DNA of 64,000 nt from Welwitschia mirabilis (lineage: Eukaryota > Gnetophyta > Gnetopsida > Welwitschiales). A program made the position numbers and the translations under genes. The notes below the pieces were generated by a model that was not told where the DNA came from, ran no database searches, and was given only the letters and a program-made list of their open reading frames with translations. Below, in pieces: positions 36,022 to 47,375 of this stretch. Location of the stretch: the NCBI GenBank assembly GCA_051453625.1, contig JBOZIK010000001.1:172755096-172819095 (forward strand), given 5' to 3'. Position 1 is the stretch's first letter; every line of letters begins with the position of its first letter.

Positions 36022-37339
36022 TGATTGAGAACCCTAGGGGAAGTGAATAGATTCTTTAAGCACAAAACTAGAAATAAATATATCTAAAAACACAGCTCGC
36101 ATATGAAAATAACCAAATCAAGAATGTGTATAAAATAATGGGAATTAGAAATAAAAATGCACAAAGTACCAATTTTGATGCACGTTGGATTTATAGTGGT
36201 TTGGGAACTCCCCTACTTCACTCTCAATGATTAGCTTCTCCTAAGCTCGATCTTGAATCTCTGTTACTTCACAAGTTTTCCAAGTTTACCTATAACCCTT
36301 ACAAGTAAACTTTTATAGGCTAAGTTTCAACCTTCACAACCCAACTTTTAGAGAATAAGTCTCAACATATTGCAAGAAAATAGTGATGCGGTGATGCCTT
36401 AATTGCATAAATATCACATGTTTTATAGCAGTACAATGAATGGATCTCTTCTCTGATAGATCACAATAATGAAGCTCTTTAGATATAATTTTTAATAAAG
36501 CTTTTATGGCAATAGTAGATCTCCTCAAATCAGATGTAAAGCAGTAAAGATACACCAATAAGAAATCATCGATTGATCCTTTAGATACAAATAATTTCAC
36601 CAAATGTAATGGGTTCCACACAAATCCAAAAGATTTAAAATGTTTTTTTAATCTTCTATGCCTTAGGTAATTATAATGGAGGGCTAATAGGATTTATTAG
36701 AAATGAATTACACCTCTAATAATGATAAATGGCTAGAAAAATAGCTATTTAATGGCTAAAAATGGATACATAATTTTTAGAAATTTTTCTTTCTGCATCA
36801 TCTAGTCCACCCCATAAAAATCCAATTGACTTCATGTGGTGTTATGAGTTACACAGGTTGCCTAAGGGAAAAATTCAGTCACCTTATGTTTTTACATCTA
36901 CATAACTAATTGATCCCATTTGGGTCCAGTCGATCCCTTGCCTCTCAGTCTAAGGCTACTATCTTTTAGGTCTTTAAGTCTAGTCAACCCCATTTAGATT
37001 CGGTTGATTCCTTACCTCTTAGTCTGGGACTATTGTCTGTTAGCTCCTCAAATCTAATTGACCCTACAATAATCTGGTCAACTCCTTTCCATTTTATTCA
37101 GAAATACTAACTTTCAGTTGATAAGTCCTTTTTCGTTTGATAGTCTTTAGGTGCGGTCGACCCCTTTATGATCTAGTTGACTCCCACTGGAGGGTAACTC
37201 ATCTAAGCATATTTTTGATGCATATTTTGATCTAAATCTTTTAACCTATAAAAACTTAATCTTATCTACATAAAAGATACAACATTTTTACTACATAAGA
37301 TACATTATTTTGGTATCAATTAATAAATATAATCTAACA
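36022..37339 (-). repeat. 5' LTR of element B
   Basis: Starts on the plus strand at TGATTGAGAACCCTAG and ends AATCTAACA, followed by the TTGGC duplication. It holds about ten GTCGACC-like motifs between 36795 and 37190. Confidence 0.9.
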
Positions 37340-37344
37340 TTGGC

Positions 37345-37840
37345 TTCCTTCATATTTTCTTTAAGGCTTGCCATTGAGTTTATGATGTTCATTAGGTTGG
37401 TAAAGAATTCTTGAAGAGTATCTTCCTCATCCATCTTAATCTCTTTAAATTTTATAATCAGAATTTGCATCTTTGCTTGCTTAATAATGGATGTCCCTTC
37501 ATGAGTAATACTAAGAATATCCCATGCTTCTTTGGCAGTTTGGTAGTTTATTACTCTCTTGAACACATCTGTATTCATAACACAAAAAATTGCATTCAAA
37601 GCATGAGCATCAATAGTAGCAGTAGCTTTTATATAAATTACTCCATTTATTTTTTGGTTTCAACACTACTATAGACATGCCATTAACATCCTTTTGAGTT
37701 GTGATAGAATGGCTATAACCTATGATTAAAATATTCTCATAATCTATATCATGAGATTTTAAGAATGTTCTCATTCTAGCCTTCCAAAATCCATAGTCTA
37801 TTCCATCAAACAGTGGAGGCCTAAAAATAGAGAAACCTTT
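37345..37840 (-). pseudogene. Copia gag, N-terminal part (element A)
   Basis: Minus strand from about 37840: IFRPPLFDGIDYGFWKARM, the start of the copia gag core (DUF4219-like), then FLKSHDIDYENI. After a frameshift follow NAIFCVMNTDVFKRV, TAKEAWDILSITHEGTS and KMQILIIKFKEIKMDEEDTL, typical of the UBN2-type gag domain. The frame ends at the B insertion (37340-37344) and resumes at 30336. Confidence 0.9.
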
Positions 37841-37911
37841 TGTAAGAAAACTTGTGGCTAGGATTACTAAGTTAAAGATTGGTTAAAATCTTAGTATTAG
37901 CTCAACCTAGA

Positions 37912-37923
37912 GCTCTAATACTA
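37912..37923 (-). promoter_or_regulatory. Primer-binding site of A, like tRNA-iMet
   Basis: The minus strand reads TAGTATTAGAGC against TGGTATCAGAGC: one G-to-A and one C-to-T change. It touches or overlaps the end of the 5' LTR, so the LTR edge is uncertain by about five bases. Confidence 0.75.
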
Positions 37924-37947
37924 GGATCGTTAACCCTGGAGAGGGGG
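37919..37947 (-). repeat. 5' LTR of A, short inner segment
   Basis: ACTAGGATCGTTAACCCTGG and GAGAGGGGG match TATAGGATCCTAAACCTTGG at 27141. The segment ends in GGGGG, the target duplication of I, and continues at 48712. Confidence 0.8.
37943..37947. repeat. Target-site duplication of I, left
   Basis: GGGGG here and at 48712-48716. Joining the two sides restores the A LTR (GGGGG then AGAATAG; compare GGGGGATGAATAG at 27162). Confidence 0.85.
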
Positions 37948-38179
37948 TATTGTGCCACCAACTTATGTGTATTTAATAGGATATTTTGAGTTTTTTTACA
38001 GCTGAATTAGCAGATAAATGCTTAATTCTCATGATAATGGAGAACCAGGATGAACAAAATGAAAACATGCAATTTCCAAATAAATTATAAGAATTTTGTA
38101 CAGATATTGATAAATGATATTTTAAATAATGGTCCCCACAAATAACAAAGGGATTTAAATGACTAAATATTAATAAAAT

Positions 38180-38220
38180 ACCATCATCCACCTCATCGTC
38201 TAGATGTCAGTGCAAACGGC
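38180..38220. repeat. Shared palindrome, copy 10 (I 5' LTR)
   Basis: Left arm ACCATCATCC, core TCATCGTCTAGATGTC, right arm GCAAACGGC. Confidence 0.7.
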
Positions 38221-38300
38221 ATCTCTAACTGGTCAATAACATTTTACATGTAATTCACAGACAATTTAACTAGAGCAGACTTGGATATCTATTAGTTAGT

Positions 38301-38340
38301 ATTGTCTCCTATATTGTCCGGATGACCAGAAGAATGATAC
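38301..38340. repeat. Shared palindrome, copy 11 (I 5' LTR)
   Basis: Left arm ATTGTCTCC, core ATTGTCCGGATGACCA, right arm AGAATGATAC. Confidence 0.75.
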
Positions 38341-39042
38341 TATTTTCTTACACTTCCACCAAATGTTCACTTAAGTTGTCGCCACTTTATTGTAACTTTT
38401 CTTTACATGTTAGCTAGGATTTTTTCTTTTCTTTTTTATTAGTTTCCCTTTCTTTTTTATCTATGAATAAGGGTCTCCCCCTTAATTTCTAATCATCTTT
38501 GATAATACCTGATATACTCATGATAGGAGATCTTAGAATTGGAGAACCATTTTGTGATTGCAGAGAGACATTCCCTTAGTGTTGGGTGGCATTTCCTCTA
38601 TTGAGAAAAGGCTACTTTTTAATACAGATGTGATAGCATTTCTTATACTAAAATATTATCTTTTGTATGCAGGATCTTCTTCCTCATAGTTTATGTAATT
38701 TAAGATTCAGTGACAAGCTTCTTTTATTATATAGAATTATGAGGGCAACCTTTGTTAAGGTTGTGCTTAGTTAGTTTAGGTGCATCTTTATTTCCTTTCC
38801 TAGATTAGTTTTGCATAAAATGTTTTATTTTAGTTTTATACACTATAATTTACTTCTGTAAATTAGGGTTACATATTTTTATCATAAAAAAAACTCTTTT
38901 ATTTCCATACTTTGGCCTTCGATGGAATTACAATATTCGAATCACTCTCATATATACTAGTATGTTGTGTTCATGCATATTATTTGTAATTAACAGGATT
39001 TAGATTAGGACATAAATGTTTACATAAATACTTACCATAACA

Positions 39043-39063
39043 TCTTAGCATCATTATTAGGGA
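39043..39063 (+). promoter_or_regulatory. Primer-binding site of I, like tRNA-Asp
   Basis: TCTTAGCATCATTATTAGGG stands at the LTR end. Against the Athila/Tat site (TGGCGCCGTTGCCGGGGA) the differences are C-to-T or G-to-A, including all CpG sites. Confidence 0.7.
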
Positions 39064-39187
39064 AAGATTCTTAGAGGTCAAGAGTTATCATTACTTCGAT
39101 GAATATTCCAGATGTTTGCTGTAGTAGCGGTGTACCAGTACCTACTGTAAGATTTTTATTTCGGATTTTCTTTTCTTCTAACCTCTA

Positions 39188-39222
39188 ACGTCCCCTTTGT
39201 TGTCTAGATGTCATAGTCAGAT
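39188..39222. repeat. Shared palindrome, copy 12 (I leader)
   Basis: Left arm CGTCCCC, core TTGTCTAGATGTCATA, right arm shorter than in other copies. Confidence 0.6.
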
Positions 39223-39269
39223 AAGTGTTTCATTTTCAATTTTCCCTTTTTTTATGGTTTTTTGTGTTT

Positions 39270-39310
39270 TTGTCATCCAGGTCATCATCTAGACAATGTA
39301 CAGGACGGTC
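39270..39310. repeat. Shared palindrome, copy 13 (I leader)
   Basis: Left arm TTGTCATCC, core GTCATCATCTAGACAATG, right arm CAGGACGGTC. Confidence 0.75.
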
Positions 39311-39699
39311 ATTTTTCAAATCCTAGACTGAATGATTAAGATTGGAAAAAAGAAAAGATATTAGAGAGAGCAGTTGTTCATTGCTGAAAATATTAGAGAA
39401 GGTTTGCTAAATTTTAAAATTAAAACAAATTAAAATAGCAAAGGTGCACAAGATTTACAATTTCCTACAATTTTTTATTTTAATTCTATAAAGTTTGATA
39501 CCATGTCGATCTCTAATCAAAAACAAAAATAACCTATCTTTCCAAATTCATCTCCTCTTATTGGAACTCTTACTTCTACTCCTTTTTAATCTAATACTCG
39601 TGATACTTTGAGAGATCTCATATTAAATAAAAAACATGAAATCCAAAATCCTTTCGACTTACTCTTAGTGATGATATAAAATTTTAAAACTTAAATGCT

Positions 39700-40870
39700 T
39701 ATCCTACCTTTAGTAAAGAACCTAATAAAGATCCTTTACAAACATTGCTGAAATTGAACAACTTATTCTTACTTCCAGAAATGGTAAAAAATGAATAAGT
39801 GATAGAACCTATATGGTTATCTTTCCCATCACCTTGAGAGATAAAGCAAAACTTTGGCTTAGAATGATTCCTCATAAGAGCCTGAAATCTTGGAGTCAAG
39901 TTTAAGAAGCCTTCATAAAAAGATTCATAAATGAAACCATCATCTAGAAATGTAAGAAAGAAGTTATAAACTTCCAATAATTACCTAATAAAGACTATGC
40001 CTCTGCTTATGAGTAATTCTTTATTGATTTACATTCAAACCCTATAGATGCCTTTTCCGAGGTAGAGTTAATTAACTATTTTTATAGTAAAATGAATAGT
40101 CATACTAAGCAACTGGTAGATTTCTCTTATGAAGGTAACCTATTGAACCAAACCTTAGGAGATGCTTGGAAGGTGTTGGAATATTTAGTGGAGGTAAGTC
40201 AAACTTGACCTAAACCCTACTTTAGAGAAAATTGAATAGTAGGCCAAATCATTAACGATCCAAAAGAAGTCAAACATAAGAAGATTGAAACCAAAATAGA
40301 AAATAAATCAACTATCATTATTAAGAATTTCACTTCTACTTTAGAGAAATACACTAAAATAATCTTTGATGCTAAAGTGGTAACTGAGAAGAGTGAAGTT
40401 ATTATTCCAACATATAATTTGTATGAAAATAGCTACCATGTCACAAAGGATTTCCCTTTACTTTTCACTTACAGAGAGAGAATCTATAAGGAAGTATGTG
40501 TCTTCAACCAAAAACCTTTCAACTACATGAAAAAATAATAACCACAAATAAGTCCAAAGTTATAGTTTTCAAAAGAGGATGAGTGAGCAACCAAATTATA
40601 GAAACTTTCAGACACCTTGTTCTAACTTCTAGCCTTTTAAAAATAGACTTGAACACCCAAACTTTTAGTCCAATCACCCAAATAACTTGGCAATCCCTTC
40701 TAATTCCCAAAACCATAGTGATCCTCTTAGTAATTCCATCGAGGAGTTAAGAAAAACTCAAGAGAAGATAAATGCAAATATAGAAAATCTTGTAAACATC
40801 TTATAACAAATCATGCTTGCTAATCAAAGATCACAAAAGACTCTTACCACTTAACCTTTACTAAATCCTA
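39700..40870 (+). pseudogene. Athila-type gag of element I
   Basis: Near 39810-40200 the plus strand reads FPITLRDKAKLWLRMIP, KSLKSWSQV, AFIKRFINETI, then YASAYE and LVDFSYEGNLLNQTLGDAW, the retrotransposon gag domain (FPFSLRDKAKxWLxSLP...SWxxLxxxFLxKFFP). A coiled-coil-like tail (IEELRKTQEKINANIENL) ends near 40810. Stops and frameshifts occur throughout. A zinc knuckle was not identified. Gag forms the particle. Confidence 0.85.
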
Positions 40871-41342
40871 ACAAAGTATAAAGTGGTGATAAGAAGTGAA
40901 AATGATATAACTCCCCCTACACATGAGACTTTAACTTCCCAAAATAACAAAAATGATGAGGAATAGGACATAGAAAACCTAAAAAACCATTCCTTCCCTT
41001 CTTTACTAAGCAACAAAAAGAAATATTTTTCAAAAAAGAAACCAGCTATCCCATGGCTTAATAGGCTTAATAGAAACCCCATCTTTAATGATCATTTGAA
41101 AGTCTTAATGCAAAACATGAGCATCAACTTACCTTTTTGGAAAATTTTGCAAGAGAATCCCAAATAATCTAAAGCTATGAAAAGACCTGATAAGTAAGAA
41201 ATAAAAATTAACCATCCCTAGTAAATTCTTCTTAGCTCAATCCATTAGCAACTTAGTTTACAAAAATTATCTAAAGCTTAAAGATCTAGGGGTAGCAACC
41301 ATTGGTGTCACTTTAGAGGGGACCCGTAGAATTAAGAAAGCC

Positions 41343-41768
41343 TTGATAGACATAGGAGCTAGTGTCAATATTATGCCTTTGCATATTTGTCAACATCCAG
41401 GGTTGGAAGAAAGAGTAGAACCTACATGCATTGTCTTGGAGTTAGCCGGTACATTTGTGAAGAGACCTTTAGGTGTGATCAAGGACTTGGTCATTCAAAT
41501 AGAGGAAGCTTTCTACCCCATTGATGTAGTTATCTTAGAAGTTAAACATCAAAGTGGATATCCCCTACTTCTAGGTAGAGCTTTTTATGCAATAGTTCAT
41601 TACATCATAGACACAAGAACTAGAGTGATGAAATGTCATTTTGGAAATAAAAAATTTGCAATTAGAGTGTTTTATGTAACCAAAAAAGATCTAGGTAACA
41701 ATTTAGATTTGGAGGAAGAAATAATATCAACCCTACTTTTACAGCACCATTCACTTGAGGAGAGATAG
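41343..41768 (+). CDS. Athila-type aspartic protease fragment, open 141 codons
   Basis: An open frame beginning MIDIGASVNIMPLHICQ. DIGAS is the active-site motif (D-[LI]-G-[AS]-S) of Athila-type proteases. GRAF near residue 80 (PLLLGRAFYAI) is the downstream Ile/Leu-Gly-Arg signature, and DTRTRVMKCHFGNKK follows. It is the best kept reading frame of element I. The true protein would begin further upstream, where stops occur, so this is a surviving piece of a pol pseudogene rather than a working gene. Protease would release mature Gag and Pol. Confidence 0.85.
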   Translation: MIDIGASVNIMPLHICQHPGLEERVEPTCIVLELAGTFVKRPLGVIKDLVIQIEEAFYPIDVVILEVKHQSGYPLLLGRAFYAIVHYIIDTRTRVMKCHFGNKKFAIRVFYVTKKDLGNNLDLEEEIISTLLLQHHSLEER

Positions 41769-42250
41769 TCCATGCTTTATGAGCAAACTTTGTTTGATGA
41801 TCAAACAGAAGTAGACTACCTATATATGCTTAACAAACAACTTGAGTTAGACCATATCTCAACTGAGTTTTCTAATCCAAGGAAGAGTAAGTCTGAGCTT
41901 ACAACTTATTCTGAAGTCTAAAAAATTGAAAACCCTAAGAATTCTTATATTGAGGTTAATCATCTACTACTGACATCCGAATGATAGTCAACTCTCCTAA
42001 AGACTTTCCTAAAACTAAAAGTCTAAACCTTAATTTGAATCTAAAAGCTCTAAACAGTGGATTAAAATACATTTTTTTGAATAGAGGTCTGAATAAACCC
42101 TTGATTATCAAGAAAAATCTCTCACCTCAATAAGAATCTAATCTTATTTCTCTCTTAGAATTAAAGATTCACGCATTTACTTAATCTCATAATGATCTAT
42201 TAGCCATCCCCACTTCCATTGTGCAACATAAAATCTACCTCAAAGAAAAT
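41769..42250 (+). pseudogene. Protease-RT spacer of element I
   Basis: Decayed coding region between protease and RT, with many stops. A short stretch near 42230-42270 (VQHKIYLKENAKP then PQHRLN-like) corresponds to the conserved region just before RT fingers in Athila elements (KHxIxLxxxxKPxxxxQRRLNP). Confidence 0.6.
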
Positions 42251-42880
42251 GCAAAACCTATGAGATAACCCCAACATAGACTAAATCTAGCCCTAAAGCA
42301 AATCGTAAAAGATGAAATCATAAAACTTATGGATGTTGAAATCATTACTCCATTGCTAATAGTGAGTGGGTTAGCCCTTGACAGTAGTACCTAAAAAGGA
42401 TGGGAAATGATGTATGTGCATAGACTTCTGTAAACTAAATGAGATAACTAAAAAAAACCATTGCCCTTTATCTTTTCTCAATCGAATTCTTGATAGGATT
42501 CAGGGACATGCTTTCTGCTATTTTCTTAATGGTTATAGCAATTAAAATCAAATTTGCATTGCCTTGAGGACCAAGATAAAACTGCTTTTACTTCTCCTTT
42601 TAGTACCTTTTCCTTTAGACGCATGCTTTTCGGACTTTGTAATGCTCCTAGTACCTTTCAGCATGCTATGATGGGTATTTTTTCTAATATGCTTGAGGAT
42701 TCCATTGAGATTTTCATGGATGACTTATCTATTTATGCCAAAACTTTTGAGATAGTCTTAGATCGATGCATTATTAGTGGCCTCCTCTTGAGTTGGGAAA
42801 AGAGTTATTTTTTTATAGAGAATGGCATTGTTTTAGGTCACCACATTTCTTGAGAGAGGATTAAGATGGATGATTCTAAA
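42251..42880 (+). pseudogene. Athila-type reverse transcriptase of element I
   Basis: VVPKKDG-like and CIDFCKLN-type motifs near 42390-42440, then an open stretch 42554-42853: DQDKTAFTSPFSTFSFRRM, LFGLCNAPSTFQHAMMGIFS, and the active site EIFMDDLSIYAKTF (F-M-D-D), followed by SWEKSYFFIENGIVLGHHIS. All are typical of Ty3 RT, and the wording is that of Athila (FIEVFMDDFSVFG...NWEKCHFMVxEGIVLGHKIS). Stops separate the pieces. Confidence 0.92.
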
Positions 42881-43079
42881 GTTAGTATTATTCAAAATCT
42901 TAGTCCTCCTATGAATGTGAAATAGGTCTAATCTTTCCTTGCTCATTATGGTTTTTACCATCGATTCATCTATGACTATGCTTCTATTTGTAAAAACTCT
43001 TCACTCATTACTAGAAAAAGATGTCACATTCGAGTGGAATGAAACTTGTCAAATTTCTTTCTAAAGGCTTAAATAGAGA

Positions 43080-43364
43080 TTGTTTGATGCTCCTATAGTA
43101 ACGAGACTCAATTGGGAACATGACTTTGAGCTTATGTGTGATGCTAGTAATTTTGCCGTGGGTGGGGTTCTTTGCCAAAAATATGAGAAAGACTTCAAAG
43201 TTATATCTTATCCTAGCAAGTTATGTTCTAGAGCTCAAATAAACTACACTACTACAGAAAAAGAAATGCTTGCCATTATCTTTTTCCTTGATTTTCTTAG
43301 ATATTATTTTTTAGGATTTTACACGAATGTTTATACCTACCATGCTTCCATTTGTTACTCATGA
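43080..43364 (+). pseudogene. Ty3 RNase H of element I
   Basis: FDAPIVTRLNWEHDFELMCD with ASNFAVGGVLCQK, then INYTTTEKEMLAIIFFLDFL, the Ty3 RNase H signature (ELMCDASDxAVGAVLxQ...YxxTEKELLAVVF), with the catalytic Asp (CDAS) and Glu (TEKE) kept. It ends at a stop where YLxGxKxxVxTDHxxL is expected. Confidence 0.9.
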
Positions 43365-43488
43365 CCAAGAAAGACTATATGCCTATTTGATTAGATAGAC
43401 CCTTCTTATACAAGAATTTAATTTGACCATTATAGATAAAATCAGGAAGCATAATTCTATTATCGATAATTTATCTCAACTTCATTCT
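43365..43488 (+). pseudogene. RNase H-integrase linker of element I
   Basis: LIQEFNLTIIDKIRKHNSII then DNLSQLHS, matching the usual LLQEFDLxIxDKKGxEN...ADxLSRL just before the integrase zinc domain. Interrupted by the assembly gap. Confidence 0.8.
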
Positions 43489-43938
43489 NNNNNNNNNNNN
43501 NNNNNNNNNNNNNNNNNNNNNNNNNNNNNNNNNNNNNNNNNNNNNNNNNNNNNNNNNNNNNNNNNNNNNNNNNNNNNNNNNNNNNNNNNNNNNNNNNNNN
43601 NNNNNNNNNNNNNNNNNNNNNNNNNNNNNNNNNNNNNNNNNNNNNNNNNNNNNNNNNNNNNNNNNNNNNNNNNNNNNNNNNNNNNNNNNNNNNNNNNNNN
43701 NNNNNNNNNNNNNNNNNNNNNNNNNNNNNNNNNNNNNNNNNNNNNNNNNNNNNNNNNNNNNNNNNNNNNNNNNNNNNNNNNNNNNNNNNNNNNNNNNNNN
43801 NNNNNNNNNNNNNNNNNNNNNNNNNNNNNNNNNNNNNNNNNNNNNNNNNNNNNNNNNNNNNNNNNNNNNNNNNNNNNNNNNNNNNNNNNNNNNNNNNNNN
43901 NNNNNNNNNNNNNNNNNNNNNNNNNNNNNNNNNNNNNN
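43489..43938. other. Assembly gap (450 N), larger than expected
   Basis: The left flank ends DNLSQLHS and the right flank continues SPLDGILIDDSFPNEQLF, which in Athila elements are separated by only about 10-20 residues. Confidence 0.95.
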
Positions 43939-45290
43939 TTGGCTTCCTTCTCCTTTAGATGGCATTCTTATAGATGATTCCTTTCCTAATGAACAACTTT
44001 TCACTATTTCTTCTTTTCATCCTCCTCCATGATATGCTGACATTTTCAACTATCTTATAAACAAAAAAACACCATATCATTGGACCTATCATCAGCGTAA
44101 ATCTTTTGTCCATCATATAGGTAGCTATGAGTGGATCGAGCCACATTTATACCATAGGTGCAAAGACTAGATTATGTGAAAATATGTGCCCACTTGGGAA
44201 ATACTTGAGATTCTTCATCTTTACCATGATGTTAATTATGGTGGATATTTCTGTAGACATAAAACTATCATGAAAATCCTTCATTCTATTTTTTACTTAC
44301 CTTCTTTTTTTCACGATTCATATGACTTTGTTAGAAGGTTTGATTCTTGTCAGCATTTTGATAGCCTTGTTCGTTCACAGGAAATGCCCCTTTGATTTAT
44401 TCTTGAGTGTGAGCCTTTTAATTATTGTGGTGTTAATTTCATGGGCCCTATTCTCCTACCTTCTTACAATAAAAAATTACATTTTAGTGGCTACTGATTA
44501 CTTGACTAAATGGGTTGAAGCCATACCTACTTCTTTGAATGATGCTTAAACTGTTTGTCATTTTCTTTGATCTCATATCTTTTAGAGATTTGATTTTTCT
44601 AGAGTTATCATTAGTCATTAAGGTACTCATTTTATAAATTCGCTTTTTAAGAAACTTCTTCTGTCCATGGGAACTGAACATAGAATAGCTTGTGCTTATC
44701 ATCCTCAGATAAATGGACAAGCTGAAAATGCTAATAGAGAAATAAAGAAAATACTTCAAAAACTTGTCTCTATTAATAAAAAGACTTGGGCTTCTAAACT
44801 TAATGATGTACTTTGGGCCTACCATACTACTTGGTATACTTCTCTTAGTTTCTCACATTACAAACTTGTTTACGGTAAAGTTTGTATCTTATCGGTTAAT
44901 GTGTGTTACAATTTTTATCATACATCTCATCAACTCAATCTTATAGACTATGCTGAAAATCTTAAGTATACATTAGCATAATTAAATTATCTCATTAAAA
45001 AAGAACTAGTTCCATACATCATTAATTGATTCATAAAACCCAAGTAAAGTTCAAACATGATAAAAGAATTTTCCATAAAAAGTTTAAACCATGCCAACTT
45101 ATCTTATTATATAACACCTGAGTTCACTTTTTGAATAACAAGTTAACCTCTAAATAGTTAGATTCTCATCTTGTATAGAAAGTGCATTTTAATTACTCAG
45201 TTGACATTTTAGATTTTAAAACTAAAGAAATTCAGAAAATTAATGGACAATGATTGAAATTATATGAGGGATCTCTAGATGCAACTATGA
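43939..45290 (+). pseudogene. Athila-type integrase of element I
   Basis: After DDSFPNEQLF come the zinc domain (EILHLYHDVNYGGYF, HKTIMKILHSIFYLP, FVRRFDSCQ), core pieces (MGP with LVATDYLTKWVEAIPT near 44440-44530; GTEHRIACAYHPQINGQAEN with NREIKKILQKLV near 44667-44760; SKLNDVLWAYHTTWYTSL), and the C-terminal domain (KKFKPCQLILLYNT, VHFLNNKL, INGQ then LKLYEGS to about 45270). The DDE residues D (TDYLTK) and E (GQAENANRE) are visible. Frames shift several times. Integrase inserts element DNA. Confidence 0.92.
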
Positions 45291-46448
45291 AAATGGTAGA
45301 AGCACTTATTTTGGAGCTTTTCCTTAGTGAGGAGGACTTCCTCCCTATCATTATCTAAGTTCCTTCTTAGCCTACTCCTTTTGATTAAATATTATGACTT
45401 TTCCTAATCATTTTTCAAACTTGACTTATGTATTACTTTGTGAAGTATCATAATTAGTTTTATACTTGGACATTTACAGGTAGTAAAATTGGATTTATCC
45501 AATCTTAAGATATTCCCATGTCTATGGACTATATTTAAAGGAAGATGACTTAGTTTTTTGTGTTTTTTCAATGATGGTTAAATCTTAGGTTATCTGGAAG
45601 TGTTCTTTCTTGTCTTTTATCTGACTTATTTACCTTCATCTTTCTTAAGTGTGTGATCATGTGAGAATTTATTTTTAAAAAAAAAATAAAAACATGATTA
45701 CCATGATGTTCTACCGCAAGTACACTAGAGCAAATATTTCCAATAGGAGCCTTTGCCAGTATAATATGGTAGCTATGGGAACTCCACTAGGGGGTTAGTT
45801 GGTTATGCTTTCCAGGTCTTTACTCCTCTGGTAGTGGTTGCACTCTCCTCATCATGGCCAAAAAAAAGAAATAAACCCCTTAATATTTCCACTTGATCAT
45901 TTCACTTTTGGAGATTCTAGTGAGTTTGTAGGTAAAAGTAGATGAGTCTATTTTTATGTAACTTTGGTTTTAACCTTCATTGTTTTACACACTTAAAACT
46001 TTAGATCTTGCTATAACCACTACCTTTTCAAATGAACTTTACAAAATTAATACATTTTGTCATGCATTTTTACTCAGGTGTTGTTTTGATGTTTTCCTTC
46101 GGAGTTTGCTAGGTTAGTACTTAGGATAGGTAAACAATCTACTCCTTATTCCTTTTATCCATCTTTCACTCTAGTTTTGTTCTATTTTCAAATCTACTAT
46201 TTTGAAGTTATTTCTGCATTTTCTTAATTTTTCTCAAGACTTTTATCATTTAGTAGTTTTCTTGTTGTTCAATCATGAGTTTCCTTATCAATTCTTGAGT
46301 TCTTACCTCTAACATGCTTTCATTTTTCCTATTTAGGCACATTCATTCAATATTTTTGGTAGGTCTTTAATCTAGATAGTTTATTTTCTTTAACCATCAT
46401 TTTTCCTTTTCTATCTTCTGTCTTCTCCCCTTTCTTGCGTTTAAGAAA

Positions 46449-47055
46449 NNNNNNNNNNNNNNNNNNNNNNNNNNNNNNNNNNNNNNNNNNNNNNNNNNNN
46501 NNNNNNNNNNNNNNNNNNNNNNNNNNNNNNNNNNNNNNNNNNNNNNNNNNNNNNNNNNNNNNNNNNNNNNNNNNNNNNNNNNNNNNNNNNNNNNNNNNNN
46601 NNNNNNNNNNNNNNNNNNNNNNNNNNNNNNNNNNNNNNNNNNNNNNNNNNNNNNNNNNNNNNNNNNNNNNNNNNNNNNNNNNNNNNNNNNNNNNNNNNNN
46701 NNNNNNNNNNNNNNNNNNNNNNNNNNNNNNNNNNNNNNNNNNNNNNNNNNNNNNNNNNNNNNNNNNNNNNNNNNNNNNNNNNNNNNNNNNNNNNNNNNNN
46801 NNNNNNNNNNNNNNNNNNNNNNNNNNNNNNNNNNNNNNNNNNNNNNNNNNNNNNNNNNNNNNNNNNNNNNNNNNNNNNNNNNNNNNNNNNNNNNNNNNNN
46901 NNNNNNNNNNNNNNNNNNNNNNNNNNNNNNNNNNNNNNNNNNNNNNNNNNNNNNNNNNNNNNNNNNNNNNNNNNNNNNNNNNNNNNNNNNNNNNNNNNNN
47001 NNNNNNNNNNNNNNNNNNNNNNNNNNNNNNNNNNNNNNNNNNNNNNNNNNNNNNN
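46449..47055. other. Assembly gap (607 N) flanked by the same 39 bp
   Basis: 46410-46448 and 47056-47094 are identical (TCTATCTTCTGTCTTCTCCC through TTTAAGAAA). Most likely the two contig ends overlap and the gap does not exist. Confidence 0.95.
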
Positions 47056-47375
47056 TCTATCTTCTGTCTTCTCCCCTTTCTTGCGTTTAAGAAATTTGGT
47101 ATGTGTTGCATATTCTAAGTGAGGGATAGAACACATCAGGACATACATAGTTTTATTATTCTTGAATATTTTTTAAAAATTTATAAATCATTATTATAGG
47201 TCCTCTTTTCGAGCTAGTTACTGAACCAGGATTTATAGATTTTTACATGATTATCTTTATATCATTTGATTTGATTGTTTATCATAGTAAGAGGGTTGTT
47301 TATTATGATCTTCTAATTCACAAAAAAAATTTATTTCTATCATAGGTTCTAGTTTTAAAAATCTTTTGAGGAGCT

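Larger units (their letters stand above)
30342..37339 (-). mobile_element. Element B: Ty1/copia with pol but gag N-terminus missing
   Basis: LTRs 30342-31661 and 36022-37339 lie between TTGAC/TTGGC duplications, inserted in the gag of A. The minus-strand order is 5' LTR, short leader, gag C-terminal part with coiled coil and zinc knuckle, protease, integrase, RT, RNase H, purine tract, 3' LTR, the copia order. Only about 300 bp lie between the 5' LTR and the coiled coil, where A has the N-terminal gag core, so this part is deleted in B. The gag tail of B is closely similar in design to that of A, and their LTRs share GTCGACC-like motif clusters, so the two belong to related families. A primer site was not recognised. 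Confidence 0.9.
37948..39042 (+). repeat. 5' LTR of element I
   Basis: Starts TATTGTGCC where the 3' LTR has TGTTATGCC, and ends CATAACA. It aligns along its length with 47614-48711, with differences mainly transitions. Palindromes are at 38180 and 38301. A TATA-like site and poly(A)-like region lie near 38460-38500 (CTATGAATAAGGGTCTCCCC; the other copy has TATAAATAAGG). Confidence 0.92.
39064..39700 (+). other. Leader of element I
   Basis: Untranslated region between primer site and gag, with palindrome copies at 39188-39222 and 39270-39310. No further signal was seen. Confidence 0.6.

Noticed and set aside
44484-44825. 113-codon minus-strand frame
   Set aside because: Antisense shadow of the integrase of element I.
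22190-45290. Integrated pararetrovirus
   Set aside because: RT regions have copia (YVDD, gag-integrase-RT order) or Athila (FMDD with integrase) features, LTRs and target duplications. No movement or coat protein motif was seen.
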